DNA from: Streptomyces kronopolitis
GTDB taxonomy: Bacteria > Actinomycetota > Actinomycetes > Streptomycetales > Streptomycetaceae
Assembly: GCF_014646275.1 (NCBI RefSeq)
Contig: NZ_BMND01000010.1
Span: 62,001 to 126,000 of the forward strand
Direction of reading: 5' to 3'
Length of the DNA: 64,000 bases
Below are positions 1 through 9,304 of this stretch, one piece after another. Below the pieces are notes generated by a model. The model made no database searches. It saw nothing but the letters and a program-made list of their open reading frames with translations, and was not told where the DNA came from. The position numbers were made by a program, and so were the translations under genes. How positions within the stretch are numbered: position 1 is the first letter of the stretch; every line of letters begins with the position of its first letter.

Positions 1-1
1 C

Positions 2-1306
2 GGCGAACGCCTCACCGACCGGCTCACCCTGCGGGCCCTGCACCCCGCCTACCTCGCCCGCTTCGCCGACGGCAGCGAACTGGCGGTGCACACCGACCCG
101 GAGGCGATGGAGACCGAGGTCGAACGGTTCGCCGGCGCCCGGGCAGCCCACGGCTACCGCCGGCTGCGCCACTGGCTCCGGCAGATGTACGACGTCCAGC
201 GGCACCGCTTCATCGACACCAACTTCGACTCGCCCCTCCAACTGCTCCACCCCGACCTGGTGCGGCTCGCCGCCCTCGGCGGGTTCGGCCGCCTCGACGC
301 CCGGATCGGCCGCTTCCTGCCCGACCCGCGGCTGCGCCGGGTCTTCTCCTTCCAGGCGCTGTACGCCGGGGTGCCGCCGGCCCGCGCCCTCGCCGCCTAC
401 GCCGTCATCGCCTACATGGACACCATCGCCGGGGTGTACTTCCCCCAAGGCGGCATGCACGCCGTGCCCGAGGCGATGGCCCAGGCCGCCGCGGACGCCG
501 GCGCCGCCTTCCGCTACGGCCAGCCGGTGACCCGCCTGGAGCGCGCCGGCGACCGGATCACCGCCGTGCTCACCGCGCACGAGCGGATCCCCTGCGACGC
601 GGTGGTGCTCACCCCGGATCTGCCCGTCGTCCACCGGCTGCTCGGCCGCCGGCCGCGACGCCCGCTGCCCCTGCGCCACGCGCCGTCCGCGGTGATCCTG
701 CACGCCGGCACCGACCGGACCTGGCCGCAGCTGGCGCACCACACGCTCTCCTTCGGGGCCGCCTGGGAGCGCACCTTCGACGAACTCACCCGCACCGGCC
801 GGCTGATGAGCGACCCCTCCCTGCTGCTCACCCGCCCCACCGCCACCGACCCGCAACTCGCCCCGCCCGGCCGCCACCTGCACTACATCCTGGCGCCCTG
901 CCCCAACACCGAGACCGGCCCCGGCGCCCGCACCTGGCACGACCTCGCCCCCCGCTACCGCGACAGCCTGCTCGCCGTGCTGGAGCGCCGCGGACTCACC
1001 GGCATCGGCGCCGCCATCGAGGAGCAGCACCTGGTCACCCCGGCCGACTGGACCGCCCAGGGACTCGCCGCCGGCACCCCGTTCTCCGTCGCCCACACCT
1101 TCGCGCAGACCGGGCCCTTCCGCCCCCGCAACCTCGTGCGCGGCACCGAGAACGCCGTGCTCGCGGGCTGCGGCACCACCCCGGGCGTCGGCATCCCCAC
1201 CGTCCTGCTCTCCGGCAAGCTCGCCGCCGCCCGGATCACCGGACTCCGGCCGCCCCGCCGCGCCCCCGGCCCGTTCCGCCCCGCGAAGAGAGGCATCCCG
1301 GTATGA
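2..1306 (+). CDS. crtI: Phytoene desaturase CrtI, 5'-truncated by window start
   Basis: This is the C-terminal 434 residues of an FAD-dependent carotenoid desaturase that converts phytoene to lycopene at the membrane. The reading frame is open to the left edge and begins inside the conserved stretch [13 protein letters not shown] followed by HTDPEAM, so the N-terminal FAD-binding motif lies outside the window. The C-terminal family signature is present as [20 protein letters not shown], where the flavin is normally held. The stop codon overlaps the start of crtB by four bases (ATGA), so the two are translationally coupled. The order crtI-crtB-Rieske protein, facing crtU-crtY, matches the isorenieratene-type crt loci of Streptomyces. 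A crtE gene for geranylgeranyl diphosphate synthase would be expected just upstream. Confidence 0.93.
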   Translation, partial: GERLTDRLTLRALHPAYLARFADGSELAVHTDPEAMETEVERFAGARAAHGYRRLRHWLRQMYDVQRHRFIDTNFDSPLQLLHPDLVRLAALGGFGRLDARIGRFLPDPRLRRVFSFQALYAGVPPARALAAYAVIAYMDTIAGVYFPQGGMHAVPEAMAQAAADAGAAFRYGQPVTRLERAGDRITAVLTAHERIPCDAVVLTPDLPVVHRLLGRRPRRPLPLRHAPSAVILHAGTDRTWPQLAHHTLSFGAAWERTFDELTRTGRLMSDPSLLLTRPTATDPQLAPPGRHLHYILAPCPNTETGPGARTWHDLAPRYRDSLLAVLERRGLTGIGAAIEEQHLVTPADWTAQGLAAGTPFSVAHTFAQTGPFRPRNLVRGTENAVLAGCGTTPGVGIPTVLLSGKLAAARITGLRPPRRAPGPFRPAKRGIPV

Positions 1307-2304
1307 CCGACCGCGAACTGGACGCCGCAGGTGTCACCGACCCGCTCCTGCGCGACGCCTACGCCCACTGCCGCCGGCTCAACGCCCGGCACGGCAAGAC
1401 CTACTTCCTCGCCACCCGGCTGCTGCCCGCGTCCCGCCGCCCGGCCGTCCATGCCCTGTACGGCTTCGCCCGCTGGGCCGACGACCTCGTCGACGAGCCC
1501 GGCGCCGGCCGCACCACCGACGGCCGCGCCGCCGCGCTCGACGCCCTGCGGCAGTGCCTGGAGGACGGCCTGCGCGGCGCCCCGACCACCGAGCCCGTGG
1601 TGCGGGCGGTGGTGCACACCGCCGCCCGGTACGGCATCGACCACCGCCACTTCCTGGACTTCATGGCGTCCATGCGCAGCGATCTGACGGTGACGGACTA
1701 CCCCACCTACGCCGACCTGCGCCACTACATGCACGGCTCGGCCGCGGTGATGGGGCTCCAGATGCTGCCGGTGCTCGGCACGGTCGTCCCGCAGGAGGAG
1801 GCGGCGCCGCACGCCGCTGCCCTCGGCATCGCCTTCCAGCTCACCAACTTCCTGCGCGACGTGGGCGAGGACCTCGACCGGGGCCGGATCTACCTGCCCG
1901 CCGACCTGCTCGCGGCGAACGGCGTCGACCGCCACCTGCTGCGCTGGAGCCGGGACACCGGCGCCCGCGACCCGCGCATCACCGCGGCCCTGATGGCCGC
2001 CGCCGACCTCACCCACGGCGTCTACCGCGAGGCGGCGCCCGGCCTCGCCCTGCTCGAACCGTCCGCGCGCCCGTGCATCCGCACCGCGTACGTCCTCTAC
2101 CGCGCCATCCTCGACGCCGTGCGCGACGACGGCTACGCCGTGCTGCACCGCCGCGCGGTGGTCTCCCGCCGGCGCCGGGTGGCCACCGCCGCGGGCGGTC
2201 TGGCCCGTCTGGCCGCCACCCGCCTCACCGCCGGACGGTCCGCCGCACCGCCCGGTGGGGCCCCGCGGCCCGCTCCCGCGCGGGTGCCGGAGGAGGCCTC
2301 GTGA
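1303..2304 (+). CDS. crtB: Phytoene synthase CrtB
   Basis: A 333-residue squalene/phytoene synthase family enzyme that condenses two geranylgeranyl diphosphates to phytoene. It shows the two Asp-rich motifs that bind Mg-diphosphate: [10 protein letters not shown] near residues 60-69 and [14 protein letters not shown] near residues 183-196. The family phrase YLPADLL is also present. Length is normal for bacterial CrtB, with a basic and proline-rich tail after about residue 285. The ATG overlaps the crtI stop and the TGA overlaps the GTG of the next gene, so it sits in the middle of a coupled operon. Confidence 0.95.
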   Translation: MTDRELDAAGVTDPLLRDAYAHCRRLNARHGKTYFLATRLLPASRRPAVHALYGFARWADDLVDEPGAGRTTDGRAAALDALRQCLEDGLRGAPTTEPVVRAVVHTAARYGIDHRHFLDFMASMRSDLTVTDYPTYADLRHYMHGSAAVMGLQMLPVLGTVVPQEEAAPHAAALGIAFQLTNFLRDVGEDLDRGRIYLPADLLAANGVDRHLLRWSRDTGARDPRITAALMAAADLTHGVYREAAPGLALLEPSARPCIRTAYVLYRAILDAVRDDGYAVLHRRAVVSRRRRVATAAGGLARLAATRLTAGRSAAPPGGAPRPAPARVPEEAS

Positions 2305-3299
2305 GCCGGGCGCCCCGTCCGCGCCTCCCGCTGCGGCTGCGGCGGCCGCAGCCCTGGGCACAGCAGCGCCCCACCTGGCGGGACGCCCGGCCCGCGGTCA
2401 TCGCCGACGCCGTGAAGGCCGCGCTCGCCCGCCCCTCCGGCAACTGGTTCGTCCTCGGCGCGGCCCGCGACATCGCCCCCGGCCGCGCCTTCGGCCGTAC
2501 CGTCGCCGGCATCGAGGTCGTCGCCTGGCGCGACGCCGCGGGGCGGCTGGTCGCCGGCCCCGGCGCGTGCCCCCACCTGGGCGCGCCCCTCGCACTCGGC
2601 CCGGTGCACTGCGGCGTGCTGCGCTGCCGGTGGCACGGACTCGCCCTGGACGGCGCCCCGTTCGCCGGCTGGGAGCCGTTCCCCGCCCACGACGACGGAC
2701 TGCTGGCGTGGGTGCGGCTGGACGGGGCGGGCGGCGAACTCCCGCTGCCACAGCCGGTCCTCCCGGTCCGGCCGCGGCCGGCCGGAACCGTCGCCGCCGT
2801 CCACACCGCGACCGGCGTCTGCGAACCCGAGGACGTGGTGGCCAACCGGCTCGACCCCTGGCACGGCGCGTGGTTCCACCCCTACTCCTTCGCCGACCTG
2901 ACCGTGGCGGACTCCCCGGCCGGCGGCGAGCCCTCCGAAGGCCTCACCGTCGAGGTCTCGTTCAAGGTCGCCGGCCGGGCCGTCGTGCCGGTCACGGCGC
3001 GGTTCACCGCCCCCGAGCCGCGCACCGTGGTCATGCACATCGTGGCCGGTGAGGGGCGCGGCTCGGTGGTGGAGAGCCATGCCACGCCACTGGGCCCGGA
3101 CGACCGGGGACGCCCGCGCACCGCCGTCGTCGAGGCGATCGTGGCCACCTCCCGGCGCCCGGGATTCGCCCTGGCCCGCGCGGCCGCGCCCGCTCTGCGC
3201 CCGCTGATGCGCGCCGCGGCGGCCCGGCTGTGGCGTGACGACATGGCCTACGCCGAGCGCCGCTGGCAGCTGCGCAGCAGCGGACGCCTCCCGGACTGA
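2301..3299 (+). CDS. Rieske [2Fe-2S] oxygenase-like protein (DUF5914 type) of the crt operon
   Basis: A 332-residue protein with an N-terminal Rieske domain: the cluster motif CPHLGAPL followed by [10 protein letters not shown] supplies the Cys-His pairs at about residues 91-93 and 110-113. The C-terminal half is likely a START/Bet v1-like ligand pocket as in ring-hydroxylating oxygenases, with the phrase [16 protein letters not shown] as a plausible metal-site helix. The start is the GTG overlapping the crtB stop, although the frame is open much further upstream inside crtB. It occupies the slot of the third accessory gene seen in Streptomyces crt operons, so a role in tailoring a carotenoid is inferred. 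No substrate can be deduced from the sequence. Confidence 0.8.
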   Translation: MSRAPRPRLPLRLRRPQPWAQQRPTWRDARPAVIADAVKAALARPSGNWFVLGAARDIAPGRAFGRTVAGIEVVAWRDAAGRLVAGPGACPHLGAPLALGPVHCGVLRCRWHGLALDGAPFAGWEPFPAHDDGLLAWVRLDGAGGELPLPQPVLPVRPRPAGTVAAVHTATGVCEPEDVVANRLDPWHGAWFHPYSFADLTVADSPAGGEPSEGLTVEVSFKVAGRAVVPVTARFTAPEPRTVVMHIVAGEGRGSVVESHATPLGPDDRGRPRTAVVEAIVATSRRPGFALARAAAPALRPLMRAAAARLWRDDMAYAERRWQLRSSGRLPD

Positions 3300-3335
3300 G
3301 GCGCCGCCCGCCCGGCGTCCGGAAGGCGCCCCCGT

Positions 3336-4901
3336 TCACCGTCCGGACTGTCCGGCCGCCCACCGCAGCACCGCCGAACGCCCCCTGCCCGGCACCGTCC
3401 ACAGCGTCTGGCCGCGCACGCCCCAGCGCGCCAGCAGGGCGTTGGCCGCGAGGAACCCGGTCGTCGCGGCGCGCTCCATCAGCGCCACCGGGAGCGTGGT
3501 GCGCACCGCGTCGCTCGCCACCACCAGCCGCGGGTCGGGGGTGTGCACGGTGGGCCGGTCGCCGTAGCCGCCGACCGGGAACAGCGGGCAGTCCGCCCGC
3601 CACTCGTGGCGCCGGTCGACGATCCGGGTGCCGCGGGTCTCCGGGTAGAGGGCGTGCAACTGGCGTACCAGACCGCGCTGTTCGCGTGGCCGGTCGGCGT
3701 CCGGGGACACCGCGTAGGCGTGCAGTTCGAGCACCGAGCCGCCGGTACGGGCGGACCAGCGGGCCGCCTCGCCCTCCCAGCGCTCCAGCACGCTGACGTT
3801 GTCCAGGGAGCCGTAGCCGCTGGTCCCCAGGAAGCCGGGCCGGTCGGCGTACACCCGCCGCTCCAGCCACAGCCGGGACACCAGGAACGGCGGCGCGGTC
3901 CGCAGCCGCCCGATCCGCGCCCGCCAGGCCGCGTTCCCCAACCGGGGCGAGGCGCCCACCAGCCGGCGCAGCCCGCCGGGATCCAACGCGAGGACCACCG
4001 CCTCGAACCGGCGCTCCGCGCGCTCCCCGGACACCGCGACGCGCAGCCCGCCGTCCGCCGCCGGTTCCACCCCCGCCACCTCCGTGTCCGTGTGCAGCGC
4101 CGCCCCGTGCCCGGCGAGATACCGGCCGAGGGGCTCCCACAGGGCCTGCGGGAAGGGCTCGCCGGGCACGTCGAACAGCAGGCCCTCGCTGGAGCCCAGG
4201 AAGTAGATGTGGAACATCAACGCCAGCTCCGCGGCCGACAGTTCCCGCGGATCGGCGAAGAAGCTCCGGGAGAACACCTCGAACGCGAGGTGCCGGGCGG
4301 CTTCGGGGAACCGGATGCGGTCGAGGAAGTCCCAGGCGCTGGTGCGGTCCAGCCGCTCGTAGACCTGCGGCACCCGCACGTCAAGCAGCGGCAGCGCCGC
4401 CCCGGGGCGCATCCGCGCCAGATCCCGCCAGCCGAAACTGGGGCTGAGCGCCGCGAAGCCCAGCGCGCTCCAGGGCGGTGTCCGCGGCACCCGCGCGAAG
4501 CTGTCCCGCAGGCCCGAGCGGTGGTGCAGCGGATAGTCCGGCAGCCGCCGGAGCACCTCCAGCCCCGGGTCGGCCCGCCGCAGCAGCCCCCGCAGGTTGT
4601 AGTACTGCGGGAAGAAGGCGTGGAAGCCGCGGCTCATCGTCGCCCGCGAGCCGTCGGCCAGCCGCACCGGCCAGCCCGCCAGCCGGCCGCCGAGGCTCCG
4701 CTCCCGCTCGTACAGGGTCACCCGCACACCCCGCTCGGCCAGCGCCGTCGCGGCGGCGAGGCCCGCGATGCCGCCGCCGATCACCGCCACGCCCGGCCCC
4801 TCGGGCGCGGCCCGGTCCCGCCCCGGTGGCCCCGGCAGCCGGTGGGCCCGCCGGTCACGTCCGCGTCGCGCGGCCCCGTCGTGCCGCTGTCGAGGTGTCA
4901 C
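3336..4901 (-). CDS. crtU: Carotene desaturase/methylase-type FAD oxidoreductase CrtU
   Basis: A 521-residue flavoprotein of the CrtU (beta-carotene desaturase/methyltransferase) family, which makes aromatic end groups such as in isorenieratene. A basic, proline-rich extension of about 35 residues precedes the FAD motif VAVIGGGIAGLAAATALAERG (residues 38-58, shown in part). The family phrase GFHAFFPQYYNLRGLL follows near residue 100. The start is a GTG with GAGGAGG close upstream. It is convergent with the crtI-crtB-Rieske operon, about 36 bases from it, and lies 60 bases downstream of crtY on the same strand, so crtY-crtU form a second transcription unit. Assignment rests on family motifs and on the locus. 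Confidence 0.88.
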   Translation of the reverse strand: MTPRQRHDGAARRGRDRRAHRLPGPPGRDRAAPEGPGVAVIGGGIAGLAAATALAERGVRVTLYERERSLGGRLAGWPVRLADGSRATMSRGFHAFFPQYYNLRGLLRRADPGLEVLRRLPDYPLHHRSGLRDSFARVPRTPPWSALGFAALSPSFGWRDLARMRPGAALPLLDVRVPQVYERLDRTSAWDFLDRIRFPEAARHLAFEVFSRSFFADPRELSAAELALMFHIYFLGSSEGLLFDVPGEPFPQALWEPLGRYLAGHGAALHTDTEVAGVEPAADGGLRVAVSGERAERRFEAVVLALDPGGLRRLVGASPRLGNAAWRARIGRLRTAPPFLVSRLWLERRVYADRPGFLGTSGYGSLDNVSVLERWEGEAARWSARTGGSVLELHAYAVSPDADRPREQRGLVRQLHALYPETRGTRIVDRRHEWRADCPLFPVGGYGDRPTVHTPDPRLVVASDAVRTTLPVALMERAATTGFLAANALLARWGVRGQTLWTVPGRGRSAVLRWAAGQSGR

Positions 4902-4961
4902 GAGCCCTCCTCAAGGGGTCGGTAGGAGGGGCGGCGGGCGCCCCGTGCGGGTGGGGGTCGG

Positions 4962-6149
4962 TCACCAGGGCGCGGCACGGCGGGGCAGCAGCGGGAGTTC
5001 GGCGACGGTGCGGAGCATCGGCAGCACGGGGGTGCGCAGCCCGATGGTGACGTCCTCCCACAGCCGCGAGCGGCCGTCGAGGAACCGCAGCAGCCGCGCC
5101 GTCGGCACCGTGCGGAACAGCCCGGCGAAGAACTCGGCCCCGTCCACCCGTCCGCTGTCCAGCGCCCGCAGCAGCACCGCGTCCAGCGCCCGGTGCCACG
5201 AGGTGTGCGCGGGCGGCGGGAGCGGCGTCCGGCCCGCCCGCAGGGCCGCCGCGATCAGCGCGCTCTGCCGCTGCACCGCGGCGAAGGTGTACCCGGTCGA
5301 GGGGCGGGTCGCGCCGCCCGCGGTCCCGATGCGGAACACCGCGCGCCCGCCCCGCCGCGGGAAGCGCCCGTCGGTCATCGGGATCACGCCCTGCTCGGTC
5401 CCGGTGACCCGGAACGCGCCCAGGCGCAGCACCTGTTCGGTGTAGTGGCGCAGGGCCCGCTCGTAGCCGGCGGTGTCCAGGGCGCGGCGGGAGAACTCGG
5501 TGTACTCCACCAGCGCGGCACACTCGTCCAGCGGCAGCACATAGCCGAACGACAGTCCGTGGGCGGGCTGCGGGGTGCGGAAGTCCATCAGATCCGCCGT
5601 CGCGGGGTCGAACGCGGGGCGCCGGGTCCGCACGAACCACCCGCGGAAGTGCTGCCGGAGCGTGGTGCGGGCCGACGGCAGGCGGCCGGCCGGGCGGGAG
5701 TCGAAGGCCCAGCGCGCCCGCAGCAGCACCGGCCGCCCCGCCGCGTCCCGCCCCCGTACCTCGGCCCCGCCGGGCGCGTCCCGCACGTGATCGACCGTCG
5801 CCTCGACCCGTGCGACGCCGCCCGCGCCGGCGAGCCGGGCGCCGACCAGGGCTTCGAAGTCCCGCGAGCGCAGCATCTTGTACCGGAAGGGCGCGGGGCT
5901 GCCCACGGTCGCCGCACCACCGGGCCCGTGGACCCGCAGCCGTTCCCACGAGGCGGTCAGCGCGCCGTCGAAGGCGCCGCCGGGCGCCTCCCAGTAGCAC
6001 CAGGTGCGCTCCGGCGGGGTGCGGGGGCCGGGCGGCGCGTCGACCAGCAGCACCCGCGGCCCGGGGCCCGCCGCGGGGGCGCACAGCCGGTGGGCGAGCG
6101 AGAGCCCGGCCGCTCCCGCGCCGACGATGACGGCATCCGCGTCCCGCAC
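4962..6149 (-). CDS. crtY: Lycopene cyclase CrtY
   Basis: A 395-residue FAD/NAD(P)-dependent lycopene beta-cyclase, which closes the ionone rings of lycopene to give beta-carotene, the substrate of CrtU. The N-terminal dinucleotide motif DAVIVGAGAAGLSLAHRL starts at residue 4, and the family phrase ERTWCYWE follows near residue 45. The conserved MTDGRFP and GATRPSTGYTF segments sit in the C-terminal half. The frame is open far upstream, but only the GTG just before the FAD motif gives the family length and has a purine-rich site (GGAGAGGA). The gap to the divergently transcribed FAD oxidoreductase is about 200 bases and must hold both promoters. Confidence 0.92.
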   Translation of the reverse strand: MRDADAVIVGAGAAGLSLAHRLCAPAAGPGPRVLLVDAPPGPRTPPERTWCYWEAPGGAFDGALTASWERLRVHGPGGAATVGSPAPFRYKMLRSRDFEALVGARLAGAGGVARVEATVDHVRDAPGGAEVRGRDAAGRPVLLRARWAFDSRPAGRLPSARTTLRQHFRGWFVRTRRPAFDPATADLMDFRTPQPAHGLSFGYVLPLDECAALVEYTEFSRRALDTAGYERALRHYTEQVLRLGAFRVTGTEQGVIPMTDGRFPRRGGRAVFRIGTAGGATRPSTGYTFAAVQRQSALIAAALRAGRTPLPPPAHTSWHRALDAVLLRALDSGRVDGAEFFAGLFRTVPTARLLRFLDGRSRLWEDVTIGLRTPVLPMLRTVAELPLLPRRAAPW

Positions 6150-6348
6150 ACCCGGTCCTCTCCGTGCCTCGTGCCCCGACGGCGATCCTCGCGCAGGTCC
6201 CGGCCGGGCGGCCGGGTGCGACGCGCGGGAATTCCGGTGCATCCGGCCGGGCGCCGCGGCGGGACGGTACGAAGAGCCCACAGCGGCGCACCGGCCCCGC
6301 CGGCCCGAGGCGTGCGGACACGGTGCCCGAGGCGAAAGGCGGTGCCCC

Positions 6349-7590
6349 ATGACGGCAGCCGGCAGTGCGGTCGATGTCCTGGTCGTCGGCGCGGGAGCGG
6401 CCGGGCTCGCCTGCGCCGCCGATCTGCGGTCGGCCGGGCTGGCCGTCCAGGTCCTCGAAGGCTCCGACGGGGTCGGCGGGCGGATGCGTACGGACCGGGT
6501 GGAAGGGTTCGTCATCGACCGTGGCTTCCAGGTGTTCAACACCGCCTACCCCCAGGTCAAGCGGCGGATCCAGCGGCGTGCGCTGCGGCTGCACCCCTTC
6601 TCGCCGGCCGTGCTCGTGCACACCGGCAGCGGCCGGCTGCGCTTCACCGACCCCAGCCGCGAGCCGCGCCGGGCGGCCGATCTGCTGCCGGGCCGGCTGG
6701 CCGGCGCCCGGGACCTGCTGGCGCTCGGCGGACTGTCGGCCCGCGACGCGCTGGCGCCGGCCGCCCTCCTCAAGCGCGGCACGGAGCGCACCACCCGCAC
6801 CGCGCTCGCCGCGGCCGGGGTGTCCGAGGAGTTCGTCGCACGGTTCTTCCGGCCGTTCCTGTCGGGGATCTTCCTGGAGGACGAACTGGAGACCTCCAGC
6901 CGCTTCTTCCACCTGGTGTGGCGCAGCATGATCCGCGGCACCCTGTGCCTGCCCGGCGACGGCATCGGCGCGGTGCCCCGGCAGCTCGCGGGCGTCCTGC
7001 CGCCGGACACGGTGCGGCTGGACCGCCCGGTCGCCCGGCTCACCGACGACGGGGTGATGACCGCCGGCGGCGAGCACCTCCCGGCCCGCACCGTCGTGGT
7101 CGCCACCGGAGCCGCCGCGGCCGCCTCCCTGCTGCCCGGGCTGTACATCCCGCCGCACCGCGAGGTCACGACCTACTACCACGTGTCGACGGCGACCCCG
7201 CTGGCTGAGCCGACCCTGCTCGTCGACGTCCGCCGGCGGTTCCTGCACACCTGCGTCCTGAGCGAGGTGGTCCCCGGTTACGCGCCGGACGGCTACAGCC
7301 TGGTGGCCACCTCGGTGCTCGGCGCGGACACCCCGGGACGGGAGGACGGAGTGCGGACGGCGCTGGCCGAGGCCTACGACGCCGACACCGACGCATGGGA
7401 GCTGCTCACCGTCCGCACCGTCCATGACGCGCTGCCCGCGATGCTGCCGCCGCAGCCGCTGAGCCGGCCCTCGCGCATCGGCACCGGCCGCTATGTGTGC
7501 GGGGACCACCGGGCGACCGGCTCGGTCCAGGGGGCGCTGGCCTCCGGCGCCCGCGCGGCCCGCGAGATCCTGCGCGACCTCGGCCGGTAG
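6349..7590 (+). CDS. NAD(P)/FAD-dependent oxidoreductase (amine-oxidase/desaturase fold)
   Basis: A 413-residue flavoprotein with an N-terminal FAD motif DVLVVGAGAAGLACAADL at residues 7-24, then the GG doublet motif of the amine oxidase/phytoene desaturase superfamily (GVGGRMRTD). The phrase FVIDRGFQVFNTAYPQV follows, typical of protoporphyrinogen-oxidase-like proteins. The C-terminal flavin-contact segment reads YVCGDHRATGSVQGALASG. ATG is chosen because the FAD motif follows at once and a purine-rich stretch (GCGAAAGGCGG) precedes it. It lies between crtY (divergent) and the sigK-type gene, so a link to carotenoid or photo-oxidative metabolism is possible, but the substrate is unknown. Confidence 0.75.
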   Translation: MTAAGSAVDVLVVGAGAAGLACAADLRSAGLAVQVLEGSDGVGGRMRTDRVEGFVIDRGFQVFNTAYPQVKRRIQRRALRLHPFSPAVLVHTGSGRLRFTDPSREPRRAADLLPGRLAGARDLLALGGLSARDALAPAALLKRGTERTTRTALAAAGVSEEFVARFFRPFLSGIFLEDELETSSRFFHLVWRSMIRGTLCLPGDGIGAVPRQLAGVLPPDTVRLDRPVARLTDDGVMTAGGEHLPARTVVVATGAAAAASLLPGLYIPPHREVTTYYHVSTATPLAEPTLLVDVRRRFLHTCVLSEVVPGYAPDGYSLVATSVLGADTPGREDGVRTALAEAYDADTDAWELLTVRTVHDALPAMLPPQPLSRPSRIGTGRYVCGDHRATGSVQGALASGARAAREILRDLGR

Positions 7591-7685
7591 CCTCCCGCCG
7601 GCGGGCCGGGGCCGCGCGGGCCGGGGCCTGGAGGGACAGGGGCGGGTGCGGCGACCGCCGGGCCATCGGCAAGAATCCCTCTCTC

Positions 7686-7716
7686 CACCAATCCAGGTGT
7701 CACCCGGCGCCGAATC
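7686..7716 (+). promoter_or_regulatory. Predicted SigK-type ECF promoter of the sigma gene
   Basis: The -35 box CACCAATCC and the -10 box CCGAATC are separated by 15 bases. The same two boxes with the same 15-base gap recur at 9211-9241, and both resemble the mycobacterial SigK consensus (CCATCC then CCGAAT). The predicted transcript would start about 27 bases before the sigma-factor ATG, so the sigma factor probably activates its own gene. Confidence 0.7.
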
Positions 7717-7718
7717 AG

Positions 7719-7735
7719 CTGTGACCACGTCACAG
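7719..7735. promoter_or_regulatory. Inverted repeat in the sigK leader
   Basis: CTGTGAC-CAC-GTCACAG is a perfect 7-base inverted repeat around three bases. It covers the predicted transcription start and ends three bases before the Shine-Dalgarno GGAGG. It could be an operator or a small RNA hairpin next to the ribosome site. No regulator is assigned. Confidence 0.5.
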
Positions 7736-7748
7736 TCCGGAGGTGTCC

Positions 7749-8339
7749 ATGCCCGTCGCAGCCCGCCGCGGCGACCGCTCCTCAGCGCCGCACAGCGGTG
7801 CCCTGGAGTCCCTGCTCGACCGCGTCTCCCGGGGCGATCAGCAGGCGTTCGAGAGTCTCTACACGGCGGTGGCCGGGACCGTGCTGGGCCTGGTGCGCCG
7901 GGTGGTGCGGGACCCGGCCCAGTCCGAGGAGGTCGCGCAGGAGGTGCTCATCGAGGTGTGGCGGTCCGCGGCCCGCTTCGACCCGCGGCAGGGCAGCGCG
8001 ATGGCCTGGATCATGACGATGACGCACCGCCGCGCGGTGGACCGGGTGCGCTCGGCCCAGGCCGCGGCCGACCGCGACCACCGGGCCGCGGTGCACGGCT
8101 ACACCGCGGCGTTCGACGAGGTCAGCGAGCAGGTGGAACGACGGTTGGAGCGCGAGCAGGTCCGCCGCTGCCTGGGACAGCTGACCGAGCTCCAGCGGGA
8201 GTCGGTGACCCTCGCCTACTACCGCGGGTACACCTACCGTGAGACCGCCGACCTGCTCGGCACGGCACTGGGAACGGTCAAGACACGGCTGCGGGACGGG
8301 CTGATCCGGCTCCGCGACTGCCTGGGGGTATCGGCATGA
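7749..8339 (+). CDS. sigK: ECF RNA polymerase sigma factor, SigK type
   Basis: A 196-residue group IV sigma factor with region 2 (about residues 23-95, including the -10-contacting segment AWIMTMTHRRAVDRVR) and region 4 (about residues 133-190, LTELQRESVTLAYYRGYTYRETA as the helix-turn-helix). The ATG is preferred over a GTG six bases upstream because that GTG overlaps the Shine-Dalgarno GGAGG. It is coupled by a four-base overlap to a zinc-finger anti-sigma gene. A matching promoter sits upstream of itself and of the lipid operon at 9305. The local gene content mirrors the mycobacterial sigK locus, which supports the subfamily call. Confidence 0.87.
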   Translation: MPVAARRGDRSSAPHSGALESLLDRVSRGDQQAFESLYTAVAGTVLGLVRRVVRDPAQSEEVAQEVLIEVWRSAARFDPRQGSAMAWIMTMTHRRAVDRVRSAQAAADRDHRAAVHGYTAAFDEVSEQVERRLEREQVRRCLGQLTELQRESVTLAYYRGYTYRETADLLGTALGTVKTRLRDGLIRLRDCLGVSA

Positions 8340-9082
8340 GCACCGTCGAACTGCACACCCTGACCGGCGCCTACGCCCTGGGCGCGCTGACCGGCCGGGA
8401 GGCCGCGGAGTTCGCCCGCCACCTCGACCGGTGCGAGGCCTGCACCCAGGAGGTCCGCGAGCTCCAGGAGACCGCGGCCCGGCTGGCCCTGGCGGTGGCC
8501 GAGGTCCCCCCGGCCGCCCTGCGCACCCGGGTGATGGCCGCCCTGCCCGAGGTCCGGCAGCTGCCGCCGGCCGAGCACGCGGCGAACGTGGTGCCGATGC
8601 GCCGGCGGATGCGGCACCGGCTGCCCTATCTGGCGGCCGCCGCCTGCCTGGTGGCCGCCGCGGTCGCCGGCGGGTACGCCGTCCAGGCCCGGCAGGACGC
8701 CGACGCGCAGCGGGACCGCGGCGTGCGCGCCGAGCAACAGGCGGCGGCGGTCAGCGCGTTGCTGGCCGCCCCGGACGCCACCTTCCACACCACGGCGCTC
8801 AAGGGCGGCGGCAGCGGGACGGTCGTGGCCTCCGAGCGGCAGGGCCGCACCGCGTTCCTCTACCACGGCCTGCCGGCGCTGCCCGGCGGGCGGGTCTACG
8901 AACTCTGGTACAGCCGCGACGGTTCGATGGTGCCCGCCGGACTCGTCGAGACCGGCCGCTCCAGTGGCGCGATGCTGCTGACCGGCGGACCGCGGGGCGC
9001 CGACGGCGTCGGCATCACCGCGGAACCGCCGGGCGGCTCCAGCCGGCCCACCAGCGCACCCCTGGGCCTCCTCGGCGTGTGA
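8336..9082 (+). CDS. rskA: RskA-like membrane anti-sigma factor
   Basis: A 248-residue anti-sigma factor expected to hold the sigma factor at the membrane. The N-terminal domain (about residues 1-60) has the zinc-type signature HLDRCEAC. One transmembrane segment follows at about residues 101-117 (YLAAAACLVAAAVAGGYAV). The C-terminal extracytoplasmic RskA domain starts near residue 140 and includes LYHGLPALPGGRVYELWYSRDG. The ATG overlaps the sigma stop, the usual arrangement for a sigma/anti-sigma pair. Release probably needs regulated proteolysis, as in the family, but no sensor is visible. Confidence 0.9.
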   Translation: MSTVELHTLTGAYALGALTGREAAEFARHLDRCEACTQEVRELQETAARLALAVAEVPPAALRTRVMAALPEVRQLPPAEHAANVVPMRRRMRHRLPYLAAAACLVAAAVAGGYAVQARQDADAQRDRGVRAEQQAAAVSALLAAPDATFHTTALKGGGSGTVVASERQGRTAFLYHGLPALPGGRVYELWYSRDGSMVPAGLVETGRSSGAMLLTGGPRGADGVGITAEPPGGSSRPTSAPLGLLGV

Positions 9083-9108
9083 CCGCCGCGCCCCACCGGC
9101 CCCCCGCG

Positions 9109-9158
9109 CACGGCTGACGGCCCCTCCGCCGACCTTGGCGGCGGGGCCGTCAGCCGTG
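9109..9158 (+). terminator. Strong hairpin after the sigma/anti-sigma pair
   Basis: Arms CACGGCTGACGGCCCC and GGGGCCGTCAGCCGTG form a perfect 16-base-pair stem. A second small stem (CCGCC/GGCGG) lies inside the loop. It has no T run, as is common in Streptomyces. It separates the sigma pair from the lipid operon, whose own promoter follows. Confidence 0.75.
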
Positions 9159-9210
9159 CCCGTACGCGCCCCGCGCCTCCCGTCGACGGCTCCGAGTTCG
9201 TGCACATCGC

Positions 9211-9241
9211 CACCAATCCGCGCCGCCACCGGTTCCGAATC
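9211..9241 (+). promoter_or_regulatory. Predicted SigK-type ECF promoter of the lipid operon
   Basis: Boxes CACCAATCC and CCGAATC at a 15-base spacing are identical to those upstream of the sigma gene, while the spacer sequence differs. It lies 64 bases before the first gene of the six-gene operon and after the terminator hairpin. This is the strongest evidence that the operon belongs to the sigma factor's regulon. Confidence 0.7.
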
Positions 9242-9304
9242 CCCTGGTGAGCAGGGCGCCGCGGGAGGAAGCGGCCCCGCCCCGACAGGAGGAGGCAGCC
9301 GGCT

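Noticed and set aside
4855..7728. A 957-codon open frame on the minus strand
   Set aside because: It runs antisense to the FAD oxidoreductase and then through crtY and its promoter region in another frame. Its composition is a low-complexity Gly/Arg/Ala mix, and known genes explain the same DNA.
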